A stretch of 35,957 nucleotides of DNA from an uncultured Bacteroidota bacterium (GCA_937862805.1 CALMDO010000052.1:1-35957), one strand, 5' to 3'. Positions 1 through 9,292 are shown, counted from the stretch's first letter. Notes: generated by a model from the letters alone, not told the origin. Numbers and translations are program-made.

Positions 1-1377
1 ATCCGGTTGAAAAGGGCTTATAAACAAGGAGAACAAGCCACCGTGGTTATTTTTTATCGGCACGCGGAGGTCATGGATCAGGCAGTATTTTGCGGTAACG
101 GTTGGTTTTTCACCGATTCCCCTCCGGAAGGAGCCCGCAAGTGGTTTCCTTGTCAGGATCTTCCGTCGGACAAAGCTTTGTGGGAACTGGAAGCCAAAGT
201 CCCTCCTACTGTTCGCCTGGGTTCAAATGGTTCGCTGGCCGATTCTGTCTTGGTAGCAGATACACTTGTGTACCATTGGGTTTCAAAGGATCCGCTGGCT
301 ACCTATCTGATGTCGGTATCCTCGCGTACGCATTGGATGGTGTACCACGGTTCCCTCTCTCATAAGGGGAACCCGGTGGAGAAAATTCCCCTGCTACTCT
401 ATTATAAACCCGGTGAATCCCTTGAGAAAGCAGTTGAGGCGCTTGAAAGCATCACCGCTTTTTATGAAGCGTGTTTTGGTCGGTATCCTTTTGAAAAAAT
501 CGGTTTTGCTACACTAAACAATCTGTTTCAATGGGGCGGTATGGAGAACCAGACAATGATCAACCTGCAGCCCGGCGGATACGAGGATCCGAACCTGCTG
601 GCCCACGAGCATGCCCACCATTGGTTTGGCGATCTGATCACCTGCGCAACCTGGGCCGATGTGTGGCTGAATGAAAGTTTTGCAACCTATTGTCAGAACC
701 TTTGGGTAGAAAATACACGTGGCGACAGTACATACAGGGAGGGCATGAGAACCATCGCCGGCTATTACCTGAGTGATAATCCCGGGTGGGCCCTTTATCA
801 GCCCGCATGGATGGACGAAGTGCCGCCTGGAAATATTCTCTACAGCCTGCCGGTCGTCTATTACAAAGGGGCCTGTGTCCTTCATCAACTCAGGTACGTT
901 TTGGGAGATTCTGTTTTTTTTACGACCCTGAAAAGTTATGCCACCGACCCTGATCTGATGTTTAAAAACATTTCGACCCGCACGGCTGTTGGGAAATTTG
1001 AAAGATATTCCGGAACAAAGCTGGAATGGTTTTTTGATGAATGGGTATATCACCCTGATCATCCGATCTATGAAAATCATGTTACCCTCTCGACCGAGCC
1101 AAATGGAGGCTACCGGATGGATATCAGGATCGACCAACTGCAAAAGGGAACCTGTTTCTTTACCATGCCGCTTGAATTCAGAGTGATTTTCAGCGATGGT
1201 TCCGACACGTTGCTCCGGGTGATTAACAGCGTCAATCACCAGCAATTTGATTGGATTTTCACTCATCGGCCGGTGAAAGTGACCTTCGATCCGTACGACA
1301 AAATATTGCTGAAAAAGCAGACTACCTTTTTTATCGCAGAACCATCCACTCCCTTATTGCCTTCGTCGGATAATTAG
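1..1377 (+). CDS. M1 family metallopeptidase (aminopeptidase N-like), 5' end cut by window
   Basis: Zinc aminopeptidase of the M1 (gluzincin) family, removing N-terminal residues from peptides. Counting from base 7, the exopeptidase motif GGMENQ is at residues 177-182, the zinc site HEHAH at 200-204 with the third ligand Glu in NESFA at 223 (exactly HEXXH-X18-E), and the transition-state Tyr in the VYYKGA motif near 285. A C-terminal beta-rich segment follows from about residue 370. The frame is open to base 1 and the only nearby initiation codon is TTG at 7, in mid-domain, so the N-terminal beta domain begins upstream and this entry is partial. Secretion signal cannot be judged. It ends tail-to-tail with lon, 36 bases away. 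Family certain; substrate range unknown. Confidence 0.93.
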   Translation: MRLKRAYKQGEQATVVIFYRHAEVMDQAVFCGNGWFFTDSPPEGARKWFPCQDLPSDKALWELEAKVPPTVRLGSNGSLADSVLVADTLVYHWVSKDPLATYLMSVSSRTHWMVYHGSLSHKGNPVEKIPLLLYYKPGESLEKAVEALESITAFYEACFGRYPFEKIGFATLNNLFQWGGMENQTMINLQPGGYEDPNLLAHEHAHHWFGDLITCATWADVWLNESFATYCQNLWVENTRGDSTYREGMRTIAGYYLSDNPGWALYQPAWMDEVPPGNILYSLPVVYYKGACVLHQLRYVLGDSVFFTTLKSYATDPDLMFKNISTRTAVGKFERYSGTKLEWFFDEWVYHPDHPIYENHVTLSTEPNGGYRMDIRIDQLQKGTCFFTMPLEFRVIFSDGSDTLLRVINSVNHQQFDWIFTHRPVKVTFDPYDKILLKKQTTFFIAEPSTPLLPSSDN

Positions 1378-1413
1378 CTATGGTTAAGGTCTTGCCAAAG
1401 CGTCGTACTCCTT

Positions 1414-3858
1414 TTACTCGAAACGGATCGGATGGGAGACTTTTTCGGGGGTGAGCGCCAGTTCGCCGATCTCCTTCATCTCTTCGATATAGTGAAAGGT
1501 CAGCCCTTCAATATAATCTTGTTTGATCTCTTCGATATCTTTCCTGTTCTCTTTTGAGAGAACGATATCGGTGAGGGAAGCCCTGCGTGCAGCTAACATC
1601 TTTTCACGGATTCCTCCTACCGGCAAAACTCTCCCCCGAAGAGTTATTTCTCCGGTCATCGCCAGGTGGTTACGGACTTTCCGTTGGGTGAAGGCAGAAG
1701 CCAGGGCGGTAAACATGGTGATCCCTGCACTGGGGCCGTCTTTCGGAGTGGCGCCTTCAGGGACATGGATGTGAACATTCCATTTCTGAAAAACTTCAGG
1801 ATCGATTCCAAAGTCCTCCGAATGTGCTTTCAGATAAGCCAACGCGATGGTAGCCGACTCTTTCATGACGTCGCCCAGGTTCCCTGTCAACGTCAGATCG
1901 CCTTTCCCTTTACTCAGGCTCACTTCCACAAAGAGAATTTCTCCACCGGTCATAGTCCATGCTAATCCTGTCACTACTCCTGCCAGGTCATTGGGAAGCG
2001 ATTTCTCCACTTTAAAAATCGGGATCCCCATGATGGTTTTAAGGCTTTCTTGGTCAAGATTTTTATTAAACTTTTCTTTATTGACGATCATCCTGGCTTT
2101 GCTCCGGATGATCTTTGCGATGCCTTTTTCAAGACCTCTTACTCCCGATTCACGGGTGTAATCTTCAATGATCTGGCTGAGAAGTTCAGGTGAAAAGACC
2201 AATTGGTTCTTTTTCAGACCGTGTTCTTTCATCTGTTTCGGAACGAGGTGACGGGAGGCGATCTCCACTTTTTCTTCCATCAGGTAGCCCGGTAATTCAA
2301 TGATCTCCATGCGGTCACGCAATGCCGGGTGAATTGTATTCAGTGTATTGGCCGTGGCAATGAACATGATCCGCGACAAGTCGTAATCAACCTCCATGAA
2401 GTTGTCGTGGAAGGCATTGTTCTGTTCCGGGTCAAGCACTTCCAATAAAGCGGCTTGAGGATCGCCGTTAATATTCATTCCCAATACTTTATCGATTTCA
2501 TCAAGGACAAAGACGGGATTCGATGATTTCACTTTCTTCAGACTTTGCAGGATACGGCCCGGCATGGCCCCGATGTAGGTCTTGCGGTGTCCGCGAAGTT
2601 CCGATTCATCGCGCAATCCACCCAACGACATCCGGGTGTATTTTCTGCCAAGTGCCCGTGCAATTGATTTCCCAAGGGAAGTTTTACCCACTCCCGGGGG
2701 ACCAACCAGGCAAAGAATGGGCGATTTCAGGTCTTTTTTCAGCTTGATCACGGCAAGGTATTCGATGATCCGTTCTTTGACTTTTTCCAGTCCGAAATGG
2801 TCTTCATCCAGAATTCGCCTCGCATGGTCAAGGTCCAGATTGTCTTCAGTATATTCACTCCATGGCAGTTGGACGAGGGTTTCCAGGTAGTTCACCTGCA
2901 CGGAGTATTCTGCAGCCATAGGGTGCATCCGTTGCAGTTTGGCCATCTCTTTTTCGAAGACCTCATTGACTTCTTTGTTCCACTTCTTCTTTTTTGCCTG
3001 TTCACGGAGCACATTAATTTCCTGGGCGTTTGGATTTCCTCCCAACTCTTCCTGGATCGTTTTAAGCTGCTGGTTCAGAAGAAAGTCGCGTTGTTGCTTG
3101 TCAAGGTCAGTTTTCACCTTGTTCTGAATCTGCTGTTTCAGGTCAAGCATCTGAAGTTCTTTGGTCAGCTGGAGCAGTACTTTGTTTCCACATTCAGCCA
3201 GATCAATGATTTCCAGTAGTTTTTGTTTTTCATTCACATCGATTGTAAGGTTTGAAGAGATGAAATGAATGAGAAACGAAGGGCTTTCAATGTTTTTGAT
3301 CGCAAAAGCTGTCTCAGATGGAATATTGGGTGATTTGGAGATGATCTGAACGGCCAGGTCTTTAAGAGAGGAGATCAGTGCATGGAATTCGCTGTCGTCG
3401 GCCGGTAAGGGATTGTTTTTTTCGAAGGGAGTCACCCGTGCCATGATGTACGGTTCAGACTGGATCATTTCATTCAGTCTGAACTTTCTTTTTCCCTGGA
3501 TGATGGCCGTATTGCTCCCGTCGGGCATCTGCAGGATTTTAAGTATATGTGCAACGGTTCCTACCTGGTGAAGATCCTCAAAATCGGGGTCTTCCATCTC
3601 TGATGCTTTCTGCGCCACGACGCCAATCGTACGGTTTCCTTTGTAATAATCGCGGATCAGCCGGATCGATTTATCGCGTCCTACGGTGATGGGAATTACC
3701 ACACCGGGAAAGAGAACTGTGTTGCGAAGCGGAAGGATGGGAAGAATTTCAGGGATCTCTTCACTGTTCATCACTTCCTCATCTTCGGAGGAGAGCAAAG
3801 GGATATATTCTGTTTCGGAATCCATGATGTCGGACAAGAAGAGGTTATTTTTTTCCAT
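1414..3858 (-). CDS. lon: ATP-dependent Lon protease
   Basis: Cytoplasmic AAA+ serine protease that unfolds and degrades damaged and regulatory proteins. The 814-residue product has all Lon parts: N-terminal substrate-binding LON domain (about 35-240, beginning [16 protein letters not shown]), coiled-coil middle, AAA+ module with Walker A GPPGVGKT from residue 386 and Walker [10 protein letters not shown], and a C-terminal protease domain with catalytic Ser710 in KDGPSAG and Lys753 in REKMLAA. The Ser-Lys spacing of 43 equals that of E. coli Lon. Length is normal for a bacterial LonA. ATG start with an acidic leader ([19 protein letters not shown]). It lies downstream of the glmU-like gene on the same strand, but a probable terminator separates them. 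I found no clear promoter or heat-shock operator in the 95-base gap. Confidence 0.98.
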   Translation of the reverse strand: MEKNNLFLSDIMDSETEYIPLLSSEDEEVMNSEEIPEILPILPLRNTVLFPGVVIPITVGRDKSIRLIRDYYKGNRTIGVVAQKASEMEDPDFEDLHQVGTVAHILKILQMPDGSNTAIIQGKRKFRLNEMIQSEPYIMARVTPFEKNNPLPADDSEFHALISSLKDLAVQIISKSPNIPSETAFAIKNIESPSFLIHFISSNLTIDVNEKQKLLEIIDLAECGNKVLLQLTKELQMLDLKQQIQNKVKTDLDKQQRDFLLNQQLKTIQEELGGNPNAQEINVLREQAKKKKWNKEVNEVFEKEMAKLQRMHPMAAEYSVQVNYLETLVQLPWSEYTEDNLDLDHARRILDEDHFGLEKVKERIIEYLAVIKLKKDLKSPILCLVGPPGVGKTSLGKSIARALGRKYTRMSLGGLRDESELRGHRKTYIGAMPGRILQSLKKVKSSNPVFVLDEIDKVLGMNINGDPQAALLEVLDPEQNNAFHDNFMEVDYDLSRIMFIATANTLNTIHPALRDRMEIIELPGYLMEEKVEIASRHLVPKQMKEHGLKKNQLVFSPELLSQIIEDYTRESGVRGLEKGIAKIIRSKARMIVNKEKFNKNLDQESLKTIMGIPIFKVEKSLPNDLAGVVTGLAWTMTGGEILFVEVSLSKGKGDLTLTGNLGDVMKESATIALAYLKAHSEDFGIDPEVFQKWNVHIHVPEGATPKDGPSAGITMFTALASAFTQRKVRNHLAMTGEITLRGRVLPVGGIREKMLAARRASLTDIVLSKENRKDIEEIKQDYIEGLTFHYIEEMKEIGELALTPEKVSHPIRFE

Positions 3859-3891
3859 TCAGAAAGCTATTACCAGTTACGTCAAAATGTC

Positions 3892-3917
3892 AAAAACCCT
3901 GGCCAAAAGGACAGGGC
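3892..3917 (-). terminator. Probable rho-independent terminator of the glmU-like gene
   Basis: Read on the minus strand the gap between the glmU-like gene and lon contains CCCTGTCC-TTTT-GGCCAGGG, a stem of five plus two pairs with one mismatch and a four-base loop, directly followed by TTTTT. It sits about 40 bases after the glmU-like stop and 34 bases before the lon start, so it would uncouple the two genes. The stem is short; moderate confidence. Confidence 0.55.
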
Positions 3918-3953
3918 TTAGGCAATGACAATATTTGTGCCAGATTGAAAAGT

Positions 3954-5144
3954 TTACAGGAACTTGTTTTTCATAGTAATGCTGTAAACGTTCGTCAGGA
4001 GCTCTTTTTCAATATCATCAAGAGTCCGGTGCCGGCGTTTGAAAACGATCTCTGCTACTTTTAGGGCCTTTTTAATGTCGTAATTGGTATGGCCGGCGGT
4101 ACCGCCCCAGGTAAAACTTGGAATAAAATTCCGTTGCAGCCCTGATCCAAAAATATTGGCGCTCACTCCAACTACTGTCCCGGTATTGAATTGCGTATCG
4201 ATGGCACATTTAGAATGGTCGCCCATGATCAATCCGCAAAACTGAAGGTGTGTATCGACAAAAGTTTGTTTGCCATAACTCCACAACCGCACGTTGTCAT
4301 AAGTATTTTTAAGGTTGGAAGTGTTGGTGTCGGCGCCCAGGTTACACCATTCAGCGATAACGGAGTGCCCCATGAAACCATCGTGTGCTTTGTTCGAAAA
4401 ACCGAACAGGACCGAGTTATTGATCTCCCCGCCCACGCGGCAACAGGGACCGATCGTAGTAGGCCCGTATATTTTGGCAGCCATTTTTACCTGAGCTCCC
4501 TCACAGAGTGCGAAAGGTCCCCTGATTGTGGCTCCCTCCATGACCTCAGCGTCTTTTCCGATGTAAATAGGTCCCGTTGTAGCGTTGAGGATAGCACATT
4601 CTACTTTAGCTCCTTTTTCGACGAAGATCTCGTTCTCACCAAAAACACGGTTCGTGCCGCTGATTTTTTGTGATTTCCTGCCCTTTGTTAAAAGCGTGAA
4701 ATCCTCGCGGATGGCTATGTCATTCTTGGAAAAAATTTCCCAGGTATGGTTGATTTTGAGAGGCGGGTTGGAGAGCTTGATTTCTTCGATCCCTTCAGAA
4801 GCCGATTCACCTATTTTATCCAGTTCTCCTTCCATTACGTGAAGGGCAATGATGGTATCGTTGAACAGGATAATCTGGTTTTTCTTCAGGTTTTTAATGG
4901 CGGAGATCACCTCCTCGTTCGGACAGACCGAGCCGTTGATCAGGACATTTTCATTTTCACGGATGATAGGAAATTTCGGGGTAAGATAATTTTCTGTCAG
5001 TGAAGATGTTTTAGCTTTTAATTGCTTTTCCCACTTTTCACGGATGGTCAGGATGCCCACGCGGATGTCGGCCACGGGTCTCATAAAGGTTAGGGGCAAC
5101 AGATTGGTCCGGACAATGCTCTCATCAAAAAGGATATAGTTCAT
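3954..5144 (-). CDS. Alternative GlmU-family protein (sugar-1-phosphate nucleotidyltransferase/acetyltransferase, left-handed beta-helix)
   Basis: The 396-residue product resembles the Bacteroidetes 'alternative GlmU' family, proposed to make UDP-GlcNAc for peptidoglycan and LPS. The N-terminal half (1-150) is nucleotidyltransferase-like with the family signature LPLTFMRPVADIRVGILTIR, but lacks the classic L-x-x-G-x-G-T-R-M loop of pyrophosphorylases. Residues about 165-345 are hexapeptide repeats of a left-handed beta-helix (for example GPIYIGKDAEVMEGATIRGP). The protein ends with a short helical tail. ATG start. It stands alone, with an exact minus-strand -7 box about 35 bases upstream and a hairpin terminator separating it from rpmE2. 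Which of the two GlmU activities it keeps cannot be told from sequence. Confidence 0.85.
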   Translation of the reverse strand: MNYILFDESIVRTNLLPLTFMRPVADIRVGILTIREKWEKQLKAKTSSLTENYLTPKFPIIRENENVLINGSVCPNEEVISAIKNLKKNQIILFNDTIIALHVMEGELDKIGESASEGIEEIKLSNPPLKINHTWEIFSKNDIAIREDFTLLTKGRKSQKISGTNRVFGENEIFVEKGAKVECAILNATTGPIYIGKDAEVMEGATIRGPFALCEGAQVKMAAKIYGPTTIGPCCRVGGEINNSVLFGFSNKAHDGFMGHSVIAEWCNLGADTNTSNLKNTYDNVRLWSYGKQTFVDTHLQFCGLIMGDHSKCAIDTQFNTGTVVGVSANIFGSGLQRNFIPSFTWGGTAGHTNYDIKKALKVAEIVFKRRHRTLDDIEKELLTNVYSITMKNKFL

Positions 5145-5177
5145 GTGCTCCTGGTAGTTATATGGTTGTGTTGGTTA

Positions 5178-5185
5178 CAAAATTA
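5178..5185 (-). promoter_or_regulatory. Candidate -7 box for the glmU-like gene
   Basis: The minus strand reads TAATTTTG, an exact match to the Bacteroidetes TAnnTTTG -7 element, ending 33 bases before the ATG at 5144. No TTTG -33 element is found at 19-21 bases upstream, because that position falls in the terminator A-run. Hence low to moderate confidence. Confidence 0.4.
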
Positions 5186-5198
5186 GAAATTATTAAAT

Positions 5199-5235
5199 AA
5201 AAAAAAGGCCCCCTTTTGAGATGGAGGCCTTTTTT
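5199..5235. terminator. Rho-independent terminator after rpmE2
   Basis: An inverted repeat AAAAAAGGCC-n-CC ... GG-n-GGCCTTTTTT with one internal mismatch and a loop of about nine bases. The flanking A- and T-runs make it able to act in either direction. It lies 16 bases past the rpmE2 stop on the minus strand and ahead of the glmU-like gene, so its natural role is to end the rpmE2 transcript. Confidence 0.8.
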
Positions 5236-5250
5236 ACAGGGTTGAGCGGT

Positions 5251-5520
5251 TTATCTTGCTGCTTTCATCTCCATGTGTTTCTGATAGCGGCTTTTAAACT
5301 TATCCACACGTCCGGCAGTATCCACCAGTTTCATCTTACCGGTGTAGAAGGGATGAGAAGTATGAGAAATTTCCAGTTTGACCAGCGGGTATTCCAGGCC
5401 ATCTTCCCAAACGATCGTCTCTTTGGTTTTCACTGCTGATTTTGACAGAAAGGCATATTCGTTCGACATATCTTTGAAAACCACCAATCTGTAATCTTTC
5501 GGATGAATATCTTTTTTCAT
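5251..5520 (-). CDS. rpmE2: 50S ribosomal protein L31, type B
   Basis: Small ribosomal protein of the large subunit, 89 residues. The start [17 protein letters not shown] and the motif [21 protein letters not shown] are typical of L31. There is no cysteine at all, so it lacks the zinc-ribbon CxxC pair of type A and is the zinc-independent type B (C- form), the usual form in Bacteroidetes. Monocistronic: it has its own complete -33/-7 promoter just upstream and a strong hairpin terminator just downstream. ATG start. Confidence 0.97.
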   Translation of the reverse strand: MKKDIHPKDYRLVVFKDMSNEYAFLSKSAVKTKETIVWEDGLEYPLVKLEISHTSHPFYTGKMKLVDTAGRVDKFKSRYQKHMEMKAAR

Positions 5521-5545
5521 TGGAAGAAGGTTTTTTATGAGGGTG

Positions 5546-5576
5546 CAAAAGTAGGGAATTCTTTTTGAATTACAAA
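5546..5576 (-). promoter_or_regulatory. Bacteroidetes-type promoter of rpmE2
   Basis: On the minus strand TTTG (5576-5573) is followed after exactly 19 bases by TACTTTTG (5553-5546), matching the consensus TTTG-N19-TAnnTTTG. The -7 box ends 25 bases before the rpmE2 ATG. It lies in the short gap after the acyl-CoA reductase stop, so rpmE2 is not dependent on readthrough. Confidence 0.75.
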
Positions 5577-5580
5577 GGAT

Positions 5581-6630
5581 TTATTCATTTATTGACAGAA
5601 GAAAATCCATTGTATCGATCTGATCGGCATAATCCCAAAGTTCAGGAGACTGAGCTTTGCCAAAAGATACGGTTGTGAAAGGAAGCGTAGATTCGCCGAC
5701 AATGCATTGGATTTGATCTTTTTCCTGCTCCAAACGGTTAGCCAACACTGATAAATCGTCATAAAATTCATAATGAATCACCCCGATGGGAGAAGCGATG
5801 GTGCGATCTTCAACCCACAGGAGCGGTCCGGCATCGGTATGGGGAACGTTGTTCATCGTCAGGATGGTCTTCCGATATTGGTGGTTGTTGGCAAATTTAT
5901 GATGATCAAGATAGTTTGAAAAGGGAATCAATTCATTGATTATTCGCTGTTTATCAAATGTTTTCGGAAGAAAAAGTTTGGAAACACTGCGGCATCCCAG
6001 TCCGAAATAGTGAAGGATATCACCCGCCAACTCTTTTAATTGATGAGAGGTTTCATTACCGGTCAGGACAGCAATGCTGTTCCGGTTTTTCCGAATAATG
6101 TGGGGATATTTTCCAAAATAGTATTCAAAATAGCGGGCCGTGTTGTCATTTCCGGTAGCAATCACGGCATCAAATCCTGACAGGGTTTCTGTAACATACT
6201 CAATCCGGTTGTTCCAGGCGGGCTCAAGCTCTGTAAGGCAACGGGTGATGGAAGGAATCAGCAACTGGTCGGAAGAGGAAAGTTTTACCTTAACAGTATC
6301 TCCTGCTGCCAGAACACACAGTAAGTCGTGAAAACCCACGGCCGGAATGTTACCTGCCATCACCAAACCGACTACACGGGGTTGGTGGGACGGATCGAGC
6401 CGGTCGCGGTAGGGAGTCATCCACCGCAGCACTTTTTCTGATTCCAGCATTTCTCCCAAAGCTTTGAACGACATCAGGATGTTGCTGATCGTAAACCATG
6501 GATTAGCAATTGCGGCTTTTTTTACAATGTAATAAAGTTCAGCGTATTTGACGTTTTCTGGAGTTGAAGAAAACGCTTTCAGCCACCTGCCCAGCCGGAT
6601 AAAGGAATCGATCCGATCGTCGGGAATCAT
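5581..6630 (-). CDS. LuxC-type acyl-CoA reductase
   Basis: A 349-residue member of the LuxC family (ALDH superfamily), which reduces fatty acyl-CoA or acyl-enzyme to aldehyde with NADPH. Visible family features are GLVMAGNIPAVGFHDLL near residue 86, the segment DAVIATGNDNTARYF near 153, and the thioester-forming cysteine in GLGCRSVSK (Cys213). Length is shorter than Vibrio LuxC (about 480) but normal for the Bacteroidetes homologues. No luxD/luxE partners or luciferase genes are near, so bioluminescence is not implied; physiological substrate unknown. ATG start at 6630, with a full promoter overlapping the divergent region shared with serC. From general knowledge this gene is a frequent neighbour of serC in Bacteroidetes. 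Confidence 0.88.
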   Translation of the reverse strand: MIPDDRIDSFIRLGRWLKAFSSTPENVKYAELYYIVKKAAIANPWFTISNILMSFKALGEMLESEKVLRWMTPYRDRLDPSHQPRVVGLVMAGNIPAVGFHDLLCVLAAGDTVKVKLSSSDQLLIPSITRCLTELEPAWNNRIEYVTETLSGFDAVIATGNDNTARYFEYYFGKYPHIIRKNRNSIAVLTGNETSHQLKELAGDILHYFGLGCRSVSKLFLPKTFDKQRIINELIPFSNYLDHHKFANNHQYRKTILTMNNVPHTDAGPLLWVEDRTIASPIGVIHYEFYDDLSVLANRLEQEKDQIQCIVGESTLPFTTVSFGKAQSPELWDYADQIDTMDFLLSINE

Positions 6631-6642
6631 AATGGTTTTTTA

Positions 6643-6675
6643 CAAAAATAGACGAAATCATTCAATTGCAGCAAA
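6643..6675 (-). promoter_or_regulatory. Bacteroidetes-type promoter of the acyl-CoA reductase gene
   Basis: Minus strand TTTG (6675-6672), 21-base spacer, TATTTTTG (6650-6643): both elements exact, spacing within the known range. The -7 box ends 12 bases before the ATG, implying a very short or nearly leaderless transcript. Confidence 0.65.
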
Positions 6676-6699
6676 ACCATGGAAAGAAAAGGTTAATGA

Positions 6700-6731
6700 T
6701 TTGCTTTTAGGGAATTAAATTTATATTTTTG
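6700..6731 (+). promoter_or_regulatory. Bacteroidetes-type promoter of the serC-serA cluster
   Basis: TTTG (6700-6703), 20-base spacer, TATTTTTG (6724-6731), an exact -7 element. It is back to back with the acyl-CoA reductase promoter. The predicted leader to the serC ATG is about 80 bases and A/T-rich; I see no riboswitch-like structure in it. Confidence 0.65.
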
Positions 6732-6818
6732 AGATCCGAAATAATTTGACGTACTTTGTTTCGTGAATTATACTGCTCATTCAACATTAATCAATTATAA
6801 CTCAAAAAACTCATTGTC

Positions 6819-7889
6819 ATGAAAAAACACAATTTTAATGCCGGGCCTTCTGTTCTGCCGCGCATCGCCATTGAGAATTCTGCTAAAGCGGTCCTCGACC
6901 TGAACGGTATCGGATTATCCCTGCTGGAAATTTCCCATCGCAGTAAAGACTTTCAAGCTATCCTGGATGAGACCATGGCATTGTTCAAGGAGCTGTTGAA
7001 CATTCCCGCAGGCTACCAGGTGATCTTTCTTGGCGGAGGAGCCAGTCTGCAGTTCTGTATGGTTCCTTACAACTTCCTCAAACAAAAAGCAGCCTACCTT
7101 GAAACCGGTGTCTGGGCTGAAAAAGCAATCAAAGAAGCTAAATTTTTCGGAGAAGTGAATGTGGTCGCATCCTCCAAGGATAAAAACTTTACTTATATTC
7201 CCAAAGGTTTTACCATCCCGACCGATGTGGATTATTTCCATATCACCACCAACAACACGATCTATGGTTCCGAATTGCGGACTGATATCGACAGTCCTGT
7301 TCCCCTGATCGCCGACATGTCATCGGATATCCTCAGCCGGCCTGTTGACGTTGCCAAATATGACCTGATTTATGGCGGCGCACAGAAAAACCTGGGCCCT
7401 GCAGGAGTCACTTTCGTGATCATCAAAGATGGAATTCTCGGAAAAGTTGACCGCAAAATTCCTTCCATGCTCAATTATGCCACTCACCTGAAGGATCCTT
7501 CGCTGTACAATACTCCGCCGGTATTTGCCATCTATACCTGTATGGAAACCCTCCGTTGGATCAAGAACCTTGGCGGTGTGAAAGCAATCGAAGCCAACAA
7601 CCTGAAAAAAGCCGGAATGCTATATGATGCCATCGACAACAGCAAAATGTTCGTCGGTACTGTTGAAAAGGAGAGCCGCTCCCTGATGAACATCTGCTTC
7701 GTTATGAAAGAGCAGTACAAAGATAAGGAAGAGGCCTTTATGGAATTCGCCAAATCCAAAGGAATGATCGGTATCAAAGGTCACCGTTCGGTCGGAGGAT
7801 TCCGCGCTTCCACTTACAACGCCCTGCCACTTGAAAGCATCCAGGCCTTAATCGATGCAATGCACGAATTTGAAAAACAAAACCTGTAA
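6819..7889 (+). CDS. serC: 3-phosphoserine/phosphohydroxythreonine transaminase
   Basis: Converts 3-phosphohydroxypyruvate and glutamate to phosphoserine and 2-oxoglutarate, the second step of serine synthesis, and can also serve PLP synthesis. The 356-residue product begins with the SerC hallmark [10 protein letters not shown] and has the PLP-binding lysine in [12 protein letters not shown] (Lys190), plus GGGASLQF near residue 68 and [15 protein letters not shown] at the C-terminus. Full length for the family. First gene of a rightward cluster; serA follows after six bases. ATG start. Confidence 0.97.
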   Translation: MKKHNFNAGPSVLPRIAIENSAKAVLDLNGIGLSLLEISHRSKDFQAILDETMALFKELLNIPAGYQVIFLGGGASLQFCMVPYNFLKQKAAYLETGVWAEKAIKEAKFFGEVNVVASSKDKNFTYIPKGFTIPTDVDYFHITTNNTIYGSELRTDIDSPVPLIADMSSDILSRPVDVAKYDLIYGGAQKNLGPAGVTFVIIKDGILGKVDRKIPSMLNYATHLKDPSLYNTPPVFAIYTCMETLRWIKNLGGVKAIEANNLKKAGMLYDAIDNSKMFVGTVEKESRSLMNICFVMKEQYKDKEEAFMEFAKSKGMIGIKGHRSVGGFRASTYNALPLESIQALIDAMHEFEKQNL

Positions 7890-7895
7890 ACGACC

Positions 7896-8819
7896 ATGAC
7901 AAAAGTATTGATTGCCACCGATAAACCTTTCGCCCCTGCCGCCGTAAAGGGGATCCGGAAGGTGGTTGAAGAGGCAGGATTCGAATTGAACCTGTTAGAA
8001 AACTATACCAGCCAGGATGATTTTATCAAAGCCATCGCAGATGTTGATGCCGTGATCATCCGCAGCGACAAAGCAACCAAAGCGGTTATTGAAGCCGGTT
8101 CCCACCTGAAGATCATTGTCAGAGCCGGCGCTGGCTACGATAACATTGACCTGGCTGCAGCCACCGCCCGCGGTGTTGTAGCTATGAACACCCCCGGCCA
8201 AAACTCCAATGCAGTTGCTGAATTGGCCCTGGGTATGATGGTCTATTACGCCCGGAATTTCTACAATGGAAAATCCGGAAGCGAACTGATGGGCAAAAAA
8301 CTTGGGATCCATGCCTACGGCTACGTTGGCAAAAATGTCGCCCGCATCGCCCGCGGATTCGGCATGGAAGTGTACGCCTTTGATCCTTTCATCCCCCGCC
8401 AGGAGATAGAAAAAGACGATGTAAAGTGGATAGCAACAGTGGAAGAACTCTACCAAACCTGTAATTTTATCTCCCTGCACATCCCTGCCAACAGCCAGAC
8501 TAAACAATCCATCAACTACGCTCTCCTGTCCAAGATGCCTGCCCCTGCCTGCCTGGTCAATACCGCAAGGGCCGAGGTGATTCACGAACAAGACTTGCTG
8601 AAAATGTTTCAGGACAGGAAAGATTTTGCCTACCTGTCAGACGTTGAACCAACCAATAAAGCCGAAATTGAAACTGGTTTCAAAGCAAAATTCTTCTGCA
8701 CTCCCAAAAAAATGGGTGCACAGACCGAGGAAGCCAACATCAACGCCGGAATCGCTGCCGCAAAGCAAATCGTCAATTTTATCAAACATGGCGATAAAAC
8801 TTTTCAGGTGAACAAATAA
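7896..8819 (+). CDS. serA: D-3-phosphoglycerate dehydrogenase, Lys-type (type IIIK)
   Basis: Oxidises 3-phosphoglycerate to 3-phosphohydroxypyruvate, first step of serine synthesis. The 307-residue product is the short form without the C-terminal ACT/ASB regulatory domains, so serine feedback through ACT is unlikely. The Rossmann segment reads IHAYGYVGKNVARIARGFGM, with the first Gly of GxGxxG replaced by Ala. Catalytic Arg225 is in NTARAEVIHE. At the position of the usual catalytic His (TPHxG) it has TPKKMGAQ (Lys271-Lys272), the feature described for Bacteroides/Entamoeba type IIIK enzymes. Six bases after serC, clearly co-transcribed. GC-richer codon use at its 3' end than the AT-rich spacers but like its neighbours. 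Confidence 0.94.
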   Translation: MTKVLIATDKPFAPAAVKGIRKVVEEAGFELNLLENYTSQDDFIKAIADVDAVIIRSDKATKAVIEAGSHLKIIVRAGAGYDNIDLAAATARGVVAMNTPGQNSNAVAELALGMMVYYARNFYNGKSGSELMGKKLGIHAYGYVGKNVARIARGFGMEVYAFDPFIPRQEIEKDDVKWIATVEELYQTCNFISLHIPANSQTKQSINYALLSKMPAPACLVNTARAEVIHEQDLLKMFQDRKDFAYLSDVEPTNKAEIETGFKAKFFCTPKKMGAQTEEANINAGIAAAKQIVNFIKHGDKTFQVNK

Positions 8820-8866
8820 ATCCTGCCATCCGATCTCTTGACCAAACGATTTAAGCCACCCTCAGC

Positions 8867-9292
8867 ATGGAAAACGAACACGAAAGACCTGCTACCTTCT
8901 TCAGGTTTGAAGATCTGAGAATCTACCACAAAGCCCTGGACTACGTCGAATGGGTTTACCAGGTAGCTAAAAACATGGCCGGCGACCCGCTTGCCAAGAC
9001 TTTTTTTGACCGTTTCCTCATCTCTGCTAACGGTATTGCCCTGAACATTGCCGAAGGATCATCGAGAAATAAAAGTCAGTTCGTTTACTATTTGAAAATG
9101 GCAAAAAGTTCAGTCAGGGAATGTGTGGTCCTTTCCACCATTGCCAGGAACCACTCTTTTATCTCTGCTGCCGCATTTGATGACTCAAAAAATCATCTGA
9201 TGGAAATGACTAAAATGATCGGCGCACTGATCGGATCGCTTCAACGCAGTGTTAAACCGGGAGAATCAGAAGAAGAGGAAGAAGATATCTGA
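8867..9292 (+). CDS. Four-helix-bundle protein (23S rRNA intervening-sequence protein family)
   Basis: A 141-residue S23-type protein, a small basic-faced four-helix bundle first seen encoded in intervening sequences of 23S rRNA genes and now found at many loci, often near other genes. Recognised by FEDLRIYHKALDYVEWVYQ at the start of helix 1 and ISANGIALNIAEGSSRNKSQF in the middle, both strong family signatures. It ends with an acidic tail (SEEEEEDI). Molecular role unknown. There is no rRNA here: the gene lies between serA and DUF1015, 47 bases after serA and 105 bases before the next start, in the same direction, so it appears to be inserted into the serine cluster. ATG start. Confidence 0.85.
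   Translation: MENEHERPATFFRFEDLRIYHKALDYVEWVYQVAKNMAGDPLAKTFFDRFLISANGIALNIAEGSSRNKSQFVYYLKMAKSSVRECVVLSTIARNHSFISAAAFDDSKNHLMEMTKMIGALIGSLQRSVKPGESEEEEEDI

Noticed and set aside
514-1266. 250-codon minus-strand open frame
   Set aside because: Lies entirely within the M1 aminopeptidase gene on the opposite strand; no recognisable domain and the plus-strand protein has every expected motif.
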